Source of the DNA: Teredinibacter turnerae
GTDB lineage: Bacteria > Pseudomonadota > Gammaproteobacteria > Pseudomonadales > Cellvibrionaceae
DNA: 64,000 nt
NCBI RefSeq assembly: GCF_037935975.1
Contig: NZ_CP149817.1
Span: 310,001-374,000 of the forward strand
Direction of reading: 5' to 3'
Shown here: piece by piece, positions 9,986 through 20,055 of the stretch
Layout of the letters: each line of letters starts with the position of its first letter
Numbering within the stretch: the stretch's first letter is position 1
Notes under the pieces: generated by a model
The model's input: only the letters and a program-made list of their open reading frames with translations
What the model was told of the DNA's origin: nothing
Databases searched by the model: none
Position numbers and translations under genes: made by a program

Positions 9986-11083
9986 ATGTCGAGAAAATTA
10001 ACTATAAATTGGATTTTCGATTATGTGGGTTTGTCAGGTGGAGTGAAGTCCAATCGACTAATCGCAGAGGCTATGGTGCGACGGGGCCACGAGGTGAATC
10101 TGGTTTATTGTGAGCGCCCAGATCAGACGCCACCCATTTGGCGTGTGCGCAGCTATCTAAAGCACAAGAAAAAAGAGCGTGAATCACAGGGCAAGCAGCG
10201 GCACCACCTGGAATCCAGTACCGCTAATCTACTGCCTGTGGCGCATCGCCCGCTGTTGGCCAGTGACGTCCCGGATGCAGACTTTACGGTCGCTACCTGG
10301 TGGCGCACTGCGGTATGGATGCAGGACTGGCCTGAGAATAAGGGTGTAAAGGGGCACTTCGTTCGCCACCACGAAGTGTATGGCGGCGATCCAGATGAGG
10401 TAGAAGCCGTTTATCGTATGCCAATCAAAAAATTTGTTATCGCCCGTTGGCTGAAAACGCTTATGGCAGATAGCTATGGCGATTCCTCTGCGGCGCTGGT
10501 ACCTAACGGTGTCGACTGGAATCAGTTCAACTATCAGCCGAGAGAGAAAAATTCCGTTCCAGCGGTTGGGTTCTTATATGGCGTGGCAAACTGGAAGGGT
10601 GCGGAGCTGGCGTTTACCGCAGTGCGCAAGATGCAAGAAATAATACCCGAACTTAAGGTTTACGCATTTGGGTCCCATCTTATTGATAAAAAATTCAACG
10701 ATATGTTGCCCGCAAACTTCGAATACTTTTATAAGCCTTCACAAAAAGAGATACCGGAAATCTATAGAAAAACGGATTGTTGGTTGATGCCATCGACACT
10801 TGAAGGTTTTGGTATGCCGGGACTGGAAGCGGCCGCGTGCGGATGCCCGGTAGTGTCGACCTTGTGTGGTGGCCCTGAAGATTATGTGGTTCCAGGAGAA
10901 AACGGTTATCTGGTTGCGGTCAATGACGCAGATGCAATGTCCGAACATGCACTTAAAATCCTGACAGCAGATCCCCAGGCCTGGTTGGTTATGAGCAAGA
11001 ACAGTGCGCGGATCGCTGAAGAATTTGACTGGGATAAATCCGCAGAAAAACTTGAACGGGCTATGCTGGAAGCCATCGAATAA
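9986..11083 (+). CDS. Family 4 (GT-B) glycosyltransferase
   Basis: 365-residue retaining transferase. N-terminal glycine loop reads YVGLSGGVKSNRLIAEAM; the C-terminal donor site reads CWLMPSTLEGFGMPGLEAAACG, with the E-x7-E pair formed by EGFGMPGLE, and then GGPEDYVVPGENGYLV. VPNGVDWNQF in the middle is the hinge motif of this family. GGAG lies 5 bases before ATG 9986; the in-frame GTG at 9980 overlaps that site and is less likely. It is a single-gene unit followed by a long non-coding stretch. Confidence 0.85.
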   Translation: MSRKLTINWIFDYVGLSGGVKSNRLIAEAMVRRGHEVNLVYCERPDQTPPIWRVRSYLKHKKKERESQGKQRHHLESSTANLLPVAHRPLLASDVPDADFTVATWWRTAVWMQDWPENKGVKGHFVRHHEVYGGDPDEVEAVYRMPIKKFVIARWLKTLMADSYGDSSAALVPNGVDWNQFNYQPREKNSVPAVGFLYGVANWKGAELAFTAVRKMQEIIPELKVYAFGSHLIDKKFNDMLPANFEYFYKPSQKEIPEIYRKTDCWLMPSTLEGFGMPGLEAAACGCPVVSTLCGGPEDYVVPGENGYLVAVNDADAMSEHALKILTADPQAWLVMSKNSARIAEEFDWDKSAEKLERAMLEAIE

Positions 11084-11896
11084 TGTTTTATGCAGCAGCT
11101 AATAAACAGCTGCTGCAGATGATTTTGTCCCGTTGAGCGCTGATGTTCGGTCGTCAGCAATTCCCGGGTGGCGTTGAATGATATCCTCTGTGAATGCGTG
11201 TGCTCCGTTAAACAGGAGCGCAGCGACCTACGCGCAGGCTCTCACTCGCAGCCACTCACTAGTAGCAACTTGCTAGTCGCTACTCTCCAGTAGTGCGGTG
11301 ATCGGGTGTAGTATGGTGACCAGGTGTAGTTCCGAGATCAAGAATAGTTCTTTGATCAAAAATAGTCCCGTGATTAAGCCATTCTTCCCCGGTAAAATAG
11401 ACGAGTACCCTTTTGGCCTATGTAAGTGCGCGCCTCAGAAATGCTGGCGCAAACGTGTGGTTTTTTAGTTTTTCAAGGGCTTGCATTGCCTTTCGGGCAA
11501 TGGCGGTACCTCCTTGCACAGCCTGTTAACTTTTGCCTGGTTTTAATACGGGTGAATACTTCAACGTGTTCACTGTTTAGCTGAACGTTTCACAAATTGT
11601 TGAAGTTGACGCCTAAATTTTTGTTGTAGCCACTTTGCGTAGTTTTGCGCCTTCAAATTTACGTCTTATCTCTCTATAGTCATACTTTTAGTGTTTTGCT
11701 GAGTTCTAGGCCTATGTGTAGATTTTTATGCCTATTATCTTTTGCTACCCCCGTGTCGTCTGGTTTGCGAATTACGTTGACTTGGTAGCGGCTGGGACGC
11801 TAGTCAGTGCCGCTGGGATGGCGGGCTGAGTTCTTCATTGTTTGACGTGGATGGTCACTGAGAACGGATTGAGGTAAAAGGATTGAGGTGCCAAGG
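11084..11896. other. Long leader region upstream of the first lipoprotein
   Basis: 813 bases with no supported gene. It holds an 18-base imperfect tandem repeat (11298-11387, listed separately), a 7-bp hairpin CATTGCC/GGCAATG at 11484-11502 and AT-rich sequence from 11580 to 11760 that could contain the promoter of the lipoprotein gene. Open frames on the minus strand that enter this region from 12627 are antisense shadows of the proline/serine repeats. The region is long enough for an untranslated leader or regulatory RNA, but I cannot recognise a known class. Confidence 0.5.
11298..11387. repeat. Imperfect 18-base tandem repeat, about five units
   Basis: Units start at 11298, 11316, 11334, 11352 and 11370. 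The first four share GATC/GACC-A/G near the start and TAGT at positions 13-16 (GTGATCGGGTGTAGTATG, GTGACCAGGTGTAGTTCC, GAGATCAAGAATAGTTCT, TTGATCAAAAATAGTCCC); the fifth keeps only GTGATTAAG. The spacing is exact with no indels. It does not code for anything obvious and sits 500-600 bases before the lipoprotein start. It may be a decayed array of protein-binding sites. Confidence 0.6.
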
Positions 11897-14416
11897 ATGA
11901 ATTTCCATTTTTCCAGTGCTCGTAACGCGCTGGCATTGTTTTTTGTTGTATTGACGGCCTGTGGTGGTCGAGATGAGTTCGACGCGGGTCCGGATCCGGA
12001 TACTGTGATTACAGAGGAGCCGACGCCGGATACGTTGACGCTGAGTGCTACCCCAACCCCTGTAGTCTCGCCGGTGCCCACGTTGTTTCCGCTGCCTCTA
12101 CCAAGTGACCCGCCGGTCACGCCTTCAGCTGGCCCTTCGCCTGAACCTACGTTGGTGCCGCCGCCAAGTGTGGACCCGACGCCAAGTCCGACGCCGTCAC
12201 CAAGTCCGACATCGTCGCCAAGCCCGACGCCGTCACCAAGTCCGACACCGTCGCCAAGCCCGACGCCGTCACCAAGCCCGACACCGTCGCCAAGTCCGAC
12301 ACCGTCGCCGAGCCCGACACCGTCGCCAAGTCCGACACTGTCGCCGAGCCCGACGCCGTCTCCAAGTCCGACACTGTCGCCGAGCCCGACGCCGTCTCCA
12401 AGTCCGACACCGTCGCCGAGCCCGACACCGTCTCCGAGTTCGACGCCGTCACCAAGCCCGACGCCGTCGCCAACCCCAGGCGACGTTGCTGGCGTACCTG
12501 TATTGGTTTTGGCGGGTGAGCGGGAGGTCGTGTTGGAAAAAGGGGACCCCTTTGTCGACCCAGGCTTGCTCTCCGCCCTTGATGGGGAAGACGGTGATCT
12601 GTTGTCGGAGGTCATAACCGACAACAACGTAAACCCAGACGTACCCGGAATTTACCGGGTGATTTACTCCGTGGTTGATAGTGACGCGAATTATGTGACA
12701 GTCGGTAGAAATGTAACGGTTATCTCTGCGGTGGGTAAAGAGCACGACGTCGTAGCCAGTCTCAAAGTACTTACGCGGGTGCGCGGGGTTTCGCCAGAAA
12801 CGGTGTACTTTTCTGCTATGGAATCTTCGGCGCCAAGCGAGACCGATCTTTCCAGTGGAACAGACGCGCTGGCAATCGCATGGTCGAAGCTTACCTATCA
12901 TTTTTCGTTCGACGACTCGGATTCCGGTTACTTTTCGCCGACGGGACGCAGTAGAAACCACCAGCTCAGTGGCTCACCGAGAGCGATTCATACTTTTCAC
13001 TGCAAGGGGGCAATGGACCCCAACTGGGATGCTAAAAATCGTGTTTGCGTATTTGATGTTGCGGTGAGGGTGAAAGACAGCTTTGGCAACTTTGACGACG
13101 CTGAAATTCGACTCGAAATTCTAGCTCAGGAAGACTACTACACCCCCAGCGATACCATCTGTGTATCGGCAACGGAAAACTGGCAAGGGTGTCCTTCGGG
13201 TGCGGTTCATATGCTGGATACCCCGGAATATGGCAGTTGGTCTGGCAAGCGCGTGTTGTTTCAGCGGGGCTCCAGCGGGGCCTACTCAAATATTCATATC
13301 GGGCATGGAGCTAAAAATGTCACCGTCGATACCTACGGCACGGGCAGCAGGCCCTTGATTTATGCTGTTGAGGTCGGTAGCAACCTGGTAAAAAACAATG
13401 CGGTCGCGGAGTTGTACGAACCGTTCACGCGTGACGCCGATGGCTATGTTATCTCGGGATGGGCGTATAACGTTACCGTGACCGGGTTGAGGGTCGGCAA
13501 GTTGAGCGGTGGTCATGCTTTGACTTTGGTGACGCTTACTGATCTGGATGCCGACTGGTCGGAAGAACCTAATGACAGTAAATACGGCAAAATCTATTTC
13601 TCGTCGCAAGCAAATAATTGCACTAAGGATAAAGACTTCCCTGATTTGGATTGCGATCATATTCATTACCCCTACGGAGTTTTCATTACAGACTCTGTGA
13701 TTAAAGCGAATTTGTCGAGTTTACCCACGATTAACATTGGCTGTTTTAACGGTTGTGCAATTGTGAACAGTGGCATGGCCGGCGTTGAGGTAAAAAACGC
13801 TAGAGAGCACAACTCCCGGGTGATGGGGAGCTGGGGCTTGGTGGTTACTGATTCTTGGTTCAGGGGAAATCACATCGGCGGTTCAGGAGCAAAAGGAAAA
13901 CTCACTGTTCGGGTACCCGGTTTTGAGAGTAAAGCGCACCTTTTGAACCTTGAGGCTGATCCTGAGAATTATCTGGAGCGGGGGCACATCCGCGGTAAAA
14001 CTTCCGACCAGATGTATTTGCCGCGTTACGCATCTATCATCAACAACTGGTTTAATGATGAGGATCAAGACCCGCGTAGCGTGGCGGGAGCATTTGTCGG
14101 CATAGACAGGTACTACAAATACTCGCAGGTATATGGGAACCTTTTCTTCACAGATCCGTTCAACTTGGAGAAATCATCCTTCAATGTTATCGGCCTGCAC
14201 GGAGAACATAATTTTAGTATGCACAATAAAGTACCGCCAGAGTTTAGCCCGTGTGCTACCGCGTCGGATTTTGTCGAAAATTACCACGATGCCGCGCTGA
14301 ACTACGCGATTGCAGAAAACTGGGACGATTATGGCGACGCGACAGGCTCACAGTGCCGTCGCTGGGTGCTGCCTGTCGTTGTGCCGGGGCCGCCAGGGCA
14401 CAGCGCTAGCGAGTAA
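11897..14416 (+). CDS. Large surface lipoprotein 1: Pro/Ser/Thr stalk, Ig-like and PKD-like domains, beta-helix-like region
   Basis: 839 residues. A signal peptide ends in the lipobox LTAC with Cys22. Residues about 90-193 are SPTPSP-type repeats, which would form a rigid stalk. Then come a DUF5011/HYR-like Ig domain (about 198-276), a PKD-like domain (283-411, PETVYFSAM ... LTYHFSFDD) and a long part rich in short beta strands (411-835), with [29 protein letters not shown] and GSWGLVV, suggesting a right-handed beta-helix. It is paralogous to the genes at 15135 and 25666. GAGGTG is 6 bases before the ATG. The enzymatic role, if any, is unknown; in a polysaccharide locus a glycan-binding or lyase-like role is possible. 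Confidence 0.8.
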   Translation: MNFHFSSARNALALFFVVLTACGGRDEFDAGPDPDTVITEEPTPDTLTLSATPTPVVSPVPTLFPLPLPSDPPVTPSAGPSPEPTLVPPPSVDPTPSPTPSPSPTSSPSPTPSPSPTPSPSPTPSPSPTPSPSPTPSPSPTPSPSPTLSPSPTPSPSPTLSPSPTPSPSPTPSPSPTPSPSSTPSPSPTPSPTPGDVAGVPVLVLAGEREVVLEKGDPFVDPGLLSALDGEDGDLLSEVITDNNVNPDVPGIYRVIYSVVDSDANYVTVGRNVTVISAVGKEHDVVASLKVLTRVRGVSPETVYFSAMESSAPSETDLSSGTDALAIAWSKLTYHFSFDDSDSGYFSPTGRSRNHQLSGSPRAIHTFHCKGAMDPNWDAKNRVCVFDVAVRVKDSFGNFDDAEIRLEILAQEDYYTPSDTICVSATENWQGCPSGAVHMLDTPEYGSWSGKRVLFQRGSSGAYSNIHIGHGAKNVTVDTYGTGSRPLIYAVEVGSNLVKNNAVAELYEPFTRDADGYVISGWAYNVTVTGLRVGKLSGGHALTLVTLTDLDADWSEEPNDSKYGKIYFSSQANNCTKDKDFPDLDCDHIHYPYGVFITDSVIKANLSSLPTINIGCFNGCAIVNSGMAGVEVKNAREHNSRVMGSWGLVVTDSWFRGNHIGGSGAKGKLTVRVPGFESKAHLLNLEADPENYLERGHIRGKTSDQMYLPRYASIINNWFNDEDQDPRSVAGAFVGIDRYYKYSQVYGNLFFTDPFNLEKSSFNVIGLHGEHNFSMHNKVPPEFSPCATASDFVENYHDAALNYAIAENWDDYGDATGSQCRRWVLPVVVPGPPGHSASE
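12172..12475 (+). repeat. Coding repeat array (SPTPSP, 18-base and 6-base periods)
   Basis: Tandem array inside the first lipoprotein gene built from near-identical units of the type CCGACGCCGTCACCAAGT, each coding six residues of a proline/serine/threonine stalk. Third-position changes (ACG/ACA, TCA/TCG/TCT, AGT/AGC) show that units drift and copy one another. Such arrays commonly change copy number by slippage or recombination, so stalk length may vary between strains. Confidence 0.8.
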
Positions 14417-15134
14417 CTACTTACTTCAGCGTGCTTTAGCGGCCACTGCGCCGCGCGAGTTATCTTCTTGGTGGCGTCGTTTTAGTAGCGACCCCTGTTT
14501 TTTTTCCGATAAAAAAGGGGGTGGCTAAATCCGTAATTTATTTGCGACTATTGTGCTAAAACAGCGTGTTTTTTGTAATTTTTTTAAAAAACGTTAGCTT
14601 TTTGTAAAAGCTACATGCCGAGGTGTCGTCGGCTGCATTTTTAATCCGTACACTACGGACGTCTTTAATCGGAATTTTGAACTTTGGTTGTTTACGGGAC
14701 TCACAAGGCCCGATCAGGCAGTTCAGGAGTGCTGAATTTGTGAAATTAAATCTGTTGCTGGAGTATTGGCGGGAATTGGATTGTGGTCTTTTTCTGTAAG
14801 TGAAGAGTGTGATTTGTTGATCCAGGTGAGTGTTGTCTTAAATTGGCGGCCAAAAACAGGAATCACGACACAAAATTACAAATTCACAAATCAATCTGCG
14901 TCTTAATACTCTACCCTAGTTTTAAAACCACGATTGCGTAACAGCGAATACTTATATTGTGTTAGCGAATTTTACGCATGTTCCAAAGTTCGAACCTTCA
15001 TCTTTTGCGCGTGGCACCGAGGATTGCCGTTAAAAACGTCTGTTGGAGGTTGCGTATTGAAATCCTAAATCACGTTATACCCTGGCCAGGTTCTGGTCTG
15101 GGAGGCAGCGTTTCTCGGGAGTTTAACGAACCAT
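14417..15134. other. Intergenic region between lipoproteins 1 and 2
   Basis: 718 AT-rich bases with two hairpins (14486-14527 and 14595-14613) after the first lipoprotein and no credible gene. The frame from 14978 has no ribosome site and no recognisable content. A TGGCAC element at 15012 followed by TTGC at 15024 resembles a sigma-54 promoter, but its spacing is one base too long. The second lipoprotein probably has its own promoter in the 14850-15000 stretch. Confidence 0.5.
14486..14527 (+). terminator. Hairpin after lipoprotein 1, possible terminator
   Basis: TAGCGACCCC pairs with GGGGTGGCTA (one mismatch) and a T-run/A-run pair continues the stem inward, giving a long hairpin about 70 bases after the stop codon. 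No T-tract follows on the plus strand, so it is an atypical terminator or an mRNA 3'-end stabiliser. A second perfect 8-bp hairpin, TAGCTTTT/AAAAGCTA, follows at 14595-14613. Confidence 0.4.
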
Positions 15135-17426
15135 ATGATTTCTACCAGTATCCGATTTGTTGTAGTTGGGGGCCTGCTTTCACTGCTCTCTGCATGCGGT
15201 GGAAGCAGCAAATTTGACGAAACTGCACCTAGGCAGTTTGGCGCCCAGCCGAGTCCAGTGCCTTCATTGGTACCGGCATCGCCCACGCCGACCGTGGTAC
15301 CAACCCTCGTGCCGACAGTTCATCCAACAACTGTGCCAACAGTGGTGCCTACCAATCCACCTTCTGCTGAACCGACGCAGACGCCCACCATGGTGCCGAC
15401 TACCGTGCCTACACTGTTACCCACGGTTACTCCAACCACCTTGCCAACGGTGACACCCTCTGTCATACCGACAATAATTCCGACAGTGATTCCAACGCCT
15501 GATATCCCCACCAACTATCCGCCGGTGATTGAGCTTAATGGCGACGAAGAAGTGACGTTGGAGGTGGGTGAGAACTTTGTTGACCCATACGTAGCCGCGG
15601 TGACGGACGAGGAAGATGGCAATTTGCTCGCGGACTTGGATGTACAGAGTGACCTGGACACGCAAAAACCAGGCATATACAGAATACTGTATGAAGTGGA
15701 AGACAGTGGCGGTTTACGCGCGAAAGTTGGCCGCAATATCACCGTGGCGACACCCGGAAATCGAGATAACAGCGTGACCGCAGAACTGAAAGTTCTGACC
15801 CGGGTGAACGGTGTATCGCCGGAAACAGTCTACTTCTCTGCGATGGACTCCACTTCTGATAAAGAATCCGACTATGCCGGAGGCACGGACCCTCTGGCGA
15901 TTGCCTGGTCCAAGCTCACCTATCATTTTGATTTCGATGATCCTGACGCCGGTTTTTATGAAACCACCGGGCGCAGTCGCAACCACCAGATGAGCGGATC
16001 CCCACGGGCGATCCACACGTTTTACTGTAAAGGGGAGCAAGACCCCAACTGGGTGAGTGGCAGTCAGGCTTGTATATTTGACGTGCGTGTTCGGGTGAAA
16101 GACAGTTTTGGCAGTTACGACGATGCAAGCGTAAAAGTTCAGATTCAAACCCAAGACGATTACTACAGCCCGGCCGACACCATCTGTATCTCTGCTACCA
16201 GTAACTGGCAGGGTTGCCCGGCTGGTGCGAAGCACACTACCAGCTCTCTAGAGTTGGGTGAGTGGAGCGGCAAGCGGGTGTTGTACCAGCGTGGTTCCAC
16301 GCAGCCGTACGACAACATAAAAATTAGTTTGGCAGCTAAAAATGTGACCGTCGATACCTATGGCGTGGGTGAGCGCCCACTGGTGTATCACGTTCAGATC
16401 GGGCCTGAACTGGTAAGTACAGATTCCGCTGCACTCGAGTTTGATAAGTTTACGCGTGACAACAAAGGGTATGTAACTGCTGGCTGGGCTTACAACATCA
16501 CTGTAACGGGACTTCGATTGGGCACTCTCGATGCTGGCCACTCGTCGACGCTGGTCACCGCCACCGATCTGGATCTGGATTGGTCTGAGACGCCAAACAT
16601 TGAAAAGTACGGTCGTGCATATTTCGCCAGTAGGGGAAATTGGTGCTCGGATGCTTACGATACACCCAACATCGATTGTAAGAATGTGCCCTATCCCTAC
16701 GGAGTGTTTTTTACAGATATGGTGATAAAGGGCTACAGAGACAGTCTACCGCTGATTAATGTTGGCTGCTTCAACGGCTGCTCTATGGTTAACAGTGGTA
16801 TGGCGGGAATTGAAGCGGAAATATCGGATGAGCATAACTCCAGAATCATGGGAAGCTGGGGGCTTGTGGTCAAGGAATCCTGGTTTCGTGGTAACCACTT
16901 AGGTGGCCCGGGTGCGAAAGCTAAGCTCACCATACGAACGCTGGGTTTTGGGGATACTGCCAATCAATTAGACCCGAACATCGACCCAGAGGACTATGCT
17001 GCAGGTGGATATGAGCGAGGCAATAATCTCGCTGAAGTTTACGTCCCTCATTACGCTTCGATCATTAACAATTGGTTCAATGATCCTATACAAGATGATG
17101 AGAGTGTATCGGGCACATTTGTCGGTATGGACAAATACCATGCATATTCCTTGATGTATGGGAATAAAATATTCTCAGATACTAAGACCCTGGAACAAGG
17201 TAACTTTGCAGCAATGGGTTTAAATGGTATTCATGTGTATGCGTTGCACAACGATATACCCCTGGAATATCCACCATGTGGCACATCTATGACCGAAGTG
17301 GACAACTTCCATGATCTATCAAGGGTCTTCATTGGGATGGAAGACTGGAGTGGTTTCGGTGACCGAAAAGGCAGCCAGTGCCCTCGTCTCACCGCCAGCA
17401 AAAGTGTGCCAGCCACGCCAGAGTAA
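15135..17426 (+). CDS. Large surface lipoprotein 2: Pro/Thr/Val stalk, Ig-like and PKD-like domains, beta-helix-like region
   Basis: 763 residues. The signal peptide ends in the lipobox LLSAC with Cys21. Residues about 39-125 form a stalk of degenerate PTVVPT/PTLVPT triplets, different in composition from that of lipoprotein 1. The Ig-like domain (128-205), PKD-like domain (213-340, PETVYFSAM ... LTYHFDFDD) and the long beta-rich region (345-755, [45 protein letters not shown]) align end to end with lipoproteins 1 and 3. Conserved cysteines in CISATSNWQGCP and NVGCFNGC suggest disulfides in the exported protein. A strong terminator follows. Function unknown. Confidence 0.8.
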   Translation: MISTSIRFVVVGGLLSLLSACGGSSKFDETAPRQFGAQPSPVPSLVPASPTPTVVPTLVPTVHPTTVPTVVPTNPPSAEPTQTPTMVPTTVPTLLPTVTPTTLPTVTPSVIPTIIPTVIPTPDIPTNYPPVIELNGDEEVTLEVGENFVDPYVAAVTDEEDGNLLADLDVQSDLDTQKPGIYRILYEVEDSGGLRAKVGRNITVATPGNRDNSVTAELKVLTRVNGVSPETVYFSAMDSTSDKESDYAGGTDPLAIAWSKLTYHFDFDDPDAGFYETTGRSRNHQMSGSPRAIHTFYCKGEQDPNWVSGSQACIFDVRVRVKDSFGSYDDASVKVQIQTQDDYYSPADTICISATSNWQGCPAGAKHTTSSLELGEWSGKRVLYQRGSTQPYDNIKISLAAKNVTVDTYGVGERPLVYHVQIGPELVSTDSAALEFDKFTRDNKGYVTAGWAYNITVTGLRLGTLDAGHSSTLVTATDLDLDWSETPNIEKYGRAYFASRGNWCSDAYDTPNIDCKNVPYPYGVFFTDMVIKGYRDSLPLINVGCFNGCSMVNSGMAGIEAEISDEHNSRIMGSWGLVVKESWFRGNHLGGPGAKAKLTIRTLGFGDTANQLDPNIDPEDYAAGGYERGNNLAEVYVPHYASIINNWFNDPIQDDESVSGTFVGMDKYHAYSLMYGNKIFSDTKTLEQGNFAAMGLNGIHVYALHNDIPLEYPPCGTSMTEVDNFHDLSRVFIGMEDWSGFGDRKGSQCPRLTASKSVPATPE

Positions 17427-17462
17427 CTCAGTGTTGAGACGCTGATCAGCACTATAACTACA

Positions 17463-17492
17463 AAATGCCGGGTTTCAACCCGGCATTTTTTT
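17463..17492 (+). terminator. Rho-independent terminator of lipoprotein 2
   Basis: AAATGCCGGGT pairs with ACCCGGCATTT, followed by a T-tract, 37 bases after the stop of the lipoprotein gene. The next gene ends on the minus strand at 17495, so the stem may also serve it, though that strand has only four Ts after the stem. Confidence 0.9.
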
Positions 17493-17494
17493 GG

Positions 17495-18523
17495 CTACCA
17501 AAACCCCGCACTATTACCACGTGACATCTTGATGTTGGCAAAAATATACACCGTAATATCAAATGCCAACCCAAATACTATGCTTGCAACGCCCTTCAGA
17601 CTTTTATGTTTTTTATTTTCGAAAGAGTTCTTAGTGCGCTTCAAAATAAATTTCGGGTGGATGTAACCGTAAGGAAACACAGGTAAGCTGCTGTTAATTA
17701 CATCTTTAAGCCAGTTCTCATCTTCGCTGCTTTTACGCAATTCTTCGATGCGGCTGTCTCTATCTTGGAGTGAGTCAAGACGTTGAAAAATAAGTCGGTT
17801 GATAGTGGTGCCAATAACGATACGTATTTGATGGCGAACCAGCGACCGCATTCCTCTGAGTGACTCGTAAACGTGCCAGATACTTTTTTGTGAATCGATT
17901 CTCCTGAGGTCTCGTTCCAGTGTAAAAAGATCTGTCATGATCATTGCGCGTAAAAATCCATCTTCGACGGGCAAGCCGATGGGCATATAGATGTCTCTAA
18001 CCGTGGAGGCTCGAGCAATATAAAGCTGTCCGCATATGGAATGACGAACAGTGTCAAAGTCGGCAGCGCCCATTTTAATGAGCTTATCCAACCCCTTCGG
18101 CTTCTCGCCAGTATGTTCTATGTCTTTGATGGGTAAGCTACTGGAGGCTAGCAGCAACTCTGAGTTTTCAATCATCCCCACCAGCCTGTTGAAAACAGTG
18201 GAGTCTGGAATCGCAATATCCCCATCTGCGAAGATTACCGCGTCTGATTCGTTGCTCAGTACATTGTGAACGAAATGGTTCCAGGTTCTGGATTTTCCCG
18301 CGAACCCAAGTTCCAGCAGTTCGAATTGGAGCTGCTTTTCTAAACTGAGTTTAGCTTCCCACTCACGTATAAGCGGGATGGAGTTGTCACGACAGCCGTT
18401 GGCCAGCACATAAATTTTGCATTTGTGCTCAGATTGAAATAGGTCCTGTTCGAAAATATTGTTCAGGGTTTGAATGATTGTGTCTTGCTCGTTATAACAA
18501 AAGACTCCAATACTGATGTCCAT
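17495..18523 (-). CDS. Family 2 glycosyltransferase
   Basis: 342-residue GT-A transferase: ISIGVFCYNEQDTI at the start, VLANGCRDNS, and the metal-binding FADGDIAIPD near residue 98; GLPVEDGFLRAMI matches the E-D acceptor motif. The C-terminus has one hydrophobic segment (VASIVFGLAFDITVYIFA). Last gene of a minus-strand block with Wzx, Wzy and a GT-C enzyme. AGGA lies 10 bases before the ATG. Substrate unknown. Confidence 0.85.
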   Translation of the reverse strand: MDISIGVFCYNEQDTIIQTLNNIFEQDLFQSEHKCKIYVLANGCRDNSIPLIREWEAKLSLEKQLQFELLELGFAGKSRTWNHFVHNVLSNESDAVIFADGDIAIPDSTVFNRLVGMIENSELLLASSSLPIKDIEHTGEKPKGLDKLIKMGAADFDTVRHSICGQLYIARASTVRDIYMPIGLPVEDGFLRAMIMTDLFTLERDLRRIDSQKSIWHVYESLRGMRSLVRHQIRIVIGTTINRLIFQRLDSLQDRDSRIEELRKSSEDENWLKDVINSSLPVFPYGYIHPKFILKRTKNSFENKKHKSLKGVASIVFGLAFDITVYIFANIKMSRGNSAGFW

Positions 18524-18642
18524 CGCAAAGCATCCTGAGGGCGAAATTCTAATTTGGTGTGCTTAGCCTGATTCTCGCGAAAGCACAGTTTATAAGTCTG
18601 TAGTTTTTGTTGAGACGATTTGCTCTTTGTGGCTGCATCGCG

Positions 18643-20019
18643 CTACAAAACGGGTACTTGTGGGTCAAGTGCAGGGAACACGTGAAGCAATGCCATTCGT
18701 GCAATAAACCAAAAGGCGATACTGGTCAGAATTATTGCGACGGTGCGCAGCTCATATTGTATTTTTATTTCGCAATGCTCTCTGTAGCGAATAAATATTA
18801 ACCAGCCTCCGATTAAGCGTCTTGCGGACAGGGCCAGTAAGATCCCTGTTACCCCAAAAAAGTAATAGCCAGCGGGTACAAATATAATGAGTGCCACCAG
18901 TCGCCTTATGGCGAGATCGAACTGTAGCCGCGTCTCACCCAGTGAAATGAGTAGTTGGTTTTTGTAGAAAAAGCATTCGATAAGCTGAGCAATGGTCAGC
19001 AACTGAAGATAAAAGCCCGCGTCCAGATAGCGATCATCGTACAGAATGGAGATTAGAATGTCGCCATTGATCAGTACGAGTCCAGCGGGAATGCAGACAG
19101 CCAGGTCCCGGTAAAGCCGTATTTTGTAGTACACCTTGGACAGATCACTCTTACCTTCTCTAATCACGCGGCTAATAGCGGGAAATAGGGCAGCATTTAT
19201 ACGTTTGAATACCGTATCCATCGCATTAAAAATCAATGCTGCGATCGAGTAAACGCCCATTTGGGTACTGGTCAACAAAAATCCGAACAGGAGTTTGTCG
19301 AGATTGTTTGAAATACCAACAATAGCGGTAGAACCCAAAATCCATTTGCCAAACGAAATAATTTCTTTAATTGCACTTTTGTCCCAGGCGAAGCCAAATG
19401 TTTTACGAGGGAACAGTAGATAGCTGCCCGCGACTGTTACAAAGGCGGAAACAACTTGTGCAAACGCAAGAGCATAGATTGATGGGTTTTCCCGGGAGAG
19501 TAATACAATAAACAGGAGTGAACAGGTCTGAGCTGAAATTTCGATGGCGGTTTGGCGACCAACATTTTGATTTCTGGCGGCCAACTCAATCTGGATTGAG
19601 CGAAAGCCTTGCATAAAAACGGCAATGGCAACAATGGAGAGCGCAATACTGAGCTCGCTTGTAGCATAGACCGAACCTTCTGCCAGCAGGTTATGCGAAT
19701 TTAGCCAGTAAAAAATTAATGCCAGCGTAATGATGATGGTTGCCAGTGCGCTGGTTTGCAATACCTTAAAACTGAAAACTGTACGCAAAAAATTGAGGTC
19801 GTCACCGCGTTTGCTTCTGATAACACTCAGGTTGAGGCCCACATCAGAAAAGAGTGCCACCAGTGTCGCGATCGAGGTAACCACCGCCATAATCCCGAAG
19901 AGTTCGGGCGCCAGCAAACGGGTGGTTATTAAGCTGCCGCCGAATCGTATTATTTGCGACACCATGTAACCGGAAACCAATATTGCGGTCGAATGGAAGG
20001 TTTTTCTTTTTATGTTCAA
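18643..20019 (-). CDS. Wzx-type polysaccharide flippase (MOP superfamily)
   Basis: 458-residue polytopic membrane protein with about 12-14 hydrophobic segments and the N-terminal pattern SGYMVSQIIRFGGSLITTRLLAPELFGIMAV shared by RfbX/WzxC-type translocases (quoted in parts: IIRFGGSLITTRLL, LFGIMAV). It would flip undecaprenyl-linked repeat units to the periplasm. The start is TTG at 20019 with AGGA 8 bases upstream; no ATG fits the family start. It lies next to a Wzy-like gene, so the polymer is probably made by the Wzy-dependent route. Confidence 0.85.
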   Translation of the reverse strand: MNIKRKTFHSTAILVSGYMVSQIIRFGGSLITTRLLAPELFGIMAVVTSIATLVALFSDVGLNLSVIRSKRGDDLNFLRTVFSFKVLQTSALATIIITLALIFYWLNSHNLLAEGSVYATSELSIALSIVAIAVFMQGFRSIQIELAARNQNVGRQTAIEISAQTCSLLFIVLLSRENPSIYALAFAQVVSAFVTVAGSYLLFPRKTFGFAWDKSAIKEIISFGKWILGSTAIVGISNNLDKLLFGFLLTSTQMGVYSIAALIFNAMDTVFKRINAALFPAISRVIREGKSDLSKVYYKIRLYRDLAVCIPAGLVLINGDILISILYDDRYLDAGFYLQLLTIAQLIECFFYKNQLLISLGETRLQFDLAIRRLVALIIFVPAGYYFFGVTGILLALSARRLIGGWLIFIRYREHCEIKIQYELRTVAIILTSIAFWFIARMALLHVFPALDPQVPVL

Positions 20020-20055
20020 TGTAGGTTTCCTGAGATAGGCGGTGCCGCGAACAGA

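Noticed and set aside
11400-11560. Possible cyclic-di-GMP or other riboswitch in the lipoprotein leader
   Set aside because: Only a simple 7-bp hairpin is seen; conserved riboswitch core sequences are absent.
12172-12475. Regular repeats considered as a CRISPR array
   Set aside because: Units are contiguous without spacers and lie in frame within a gene; they code a Pro/Ser/Thr stalk.
11800-12627. Minus-strand open frame rich in GDGVGLG repeats
   Set aside because: It is the antisense of the proline/serine/threonine stalk repeats of lipoprotein 1; no ribosome site or homology.
15012-15027. TGGCAC ... TTGC resembling a sigma-54 promoter before lipoprotein 2
   Set aside because: The spacing between the GG and GC elements is one base too long for sigma-54, and no activator gene is near.
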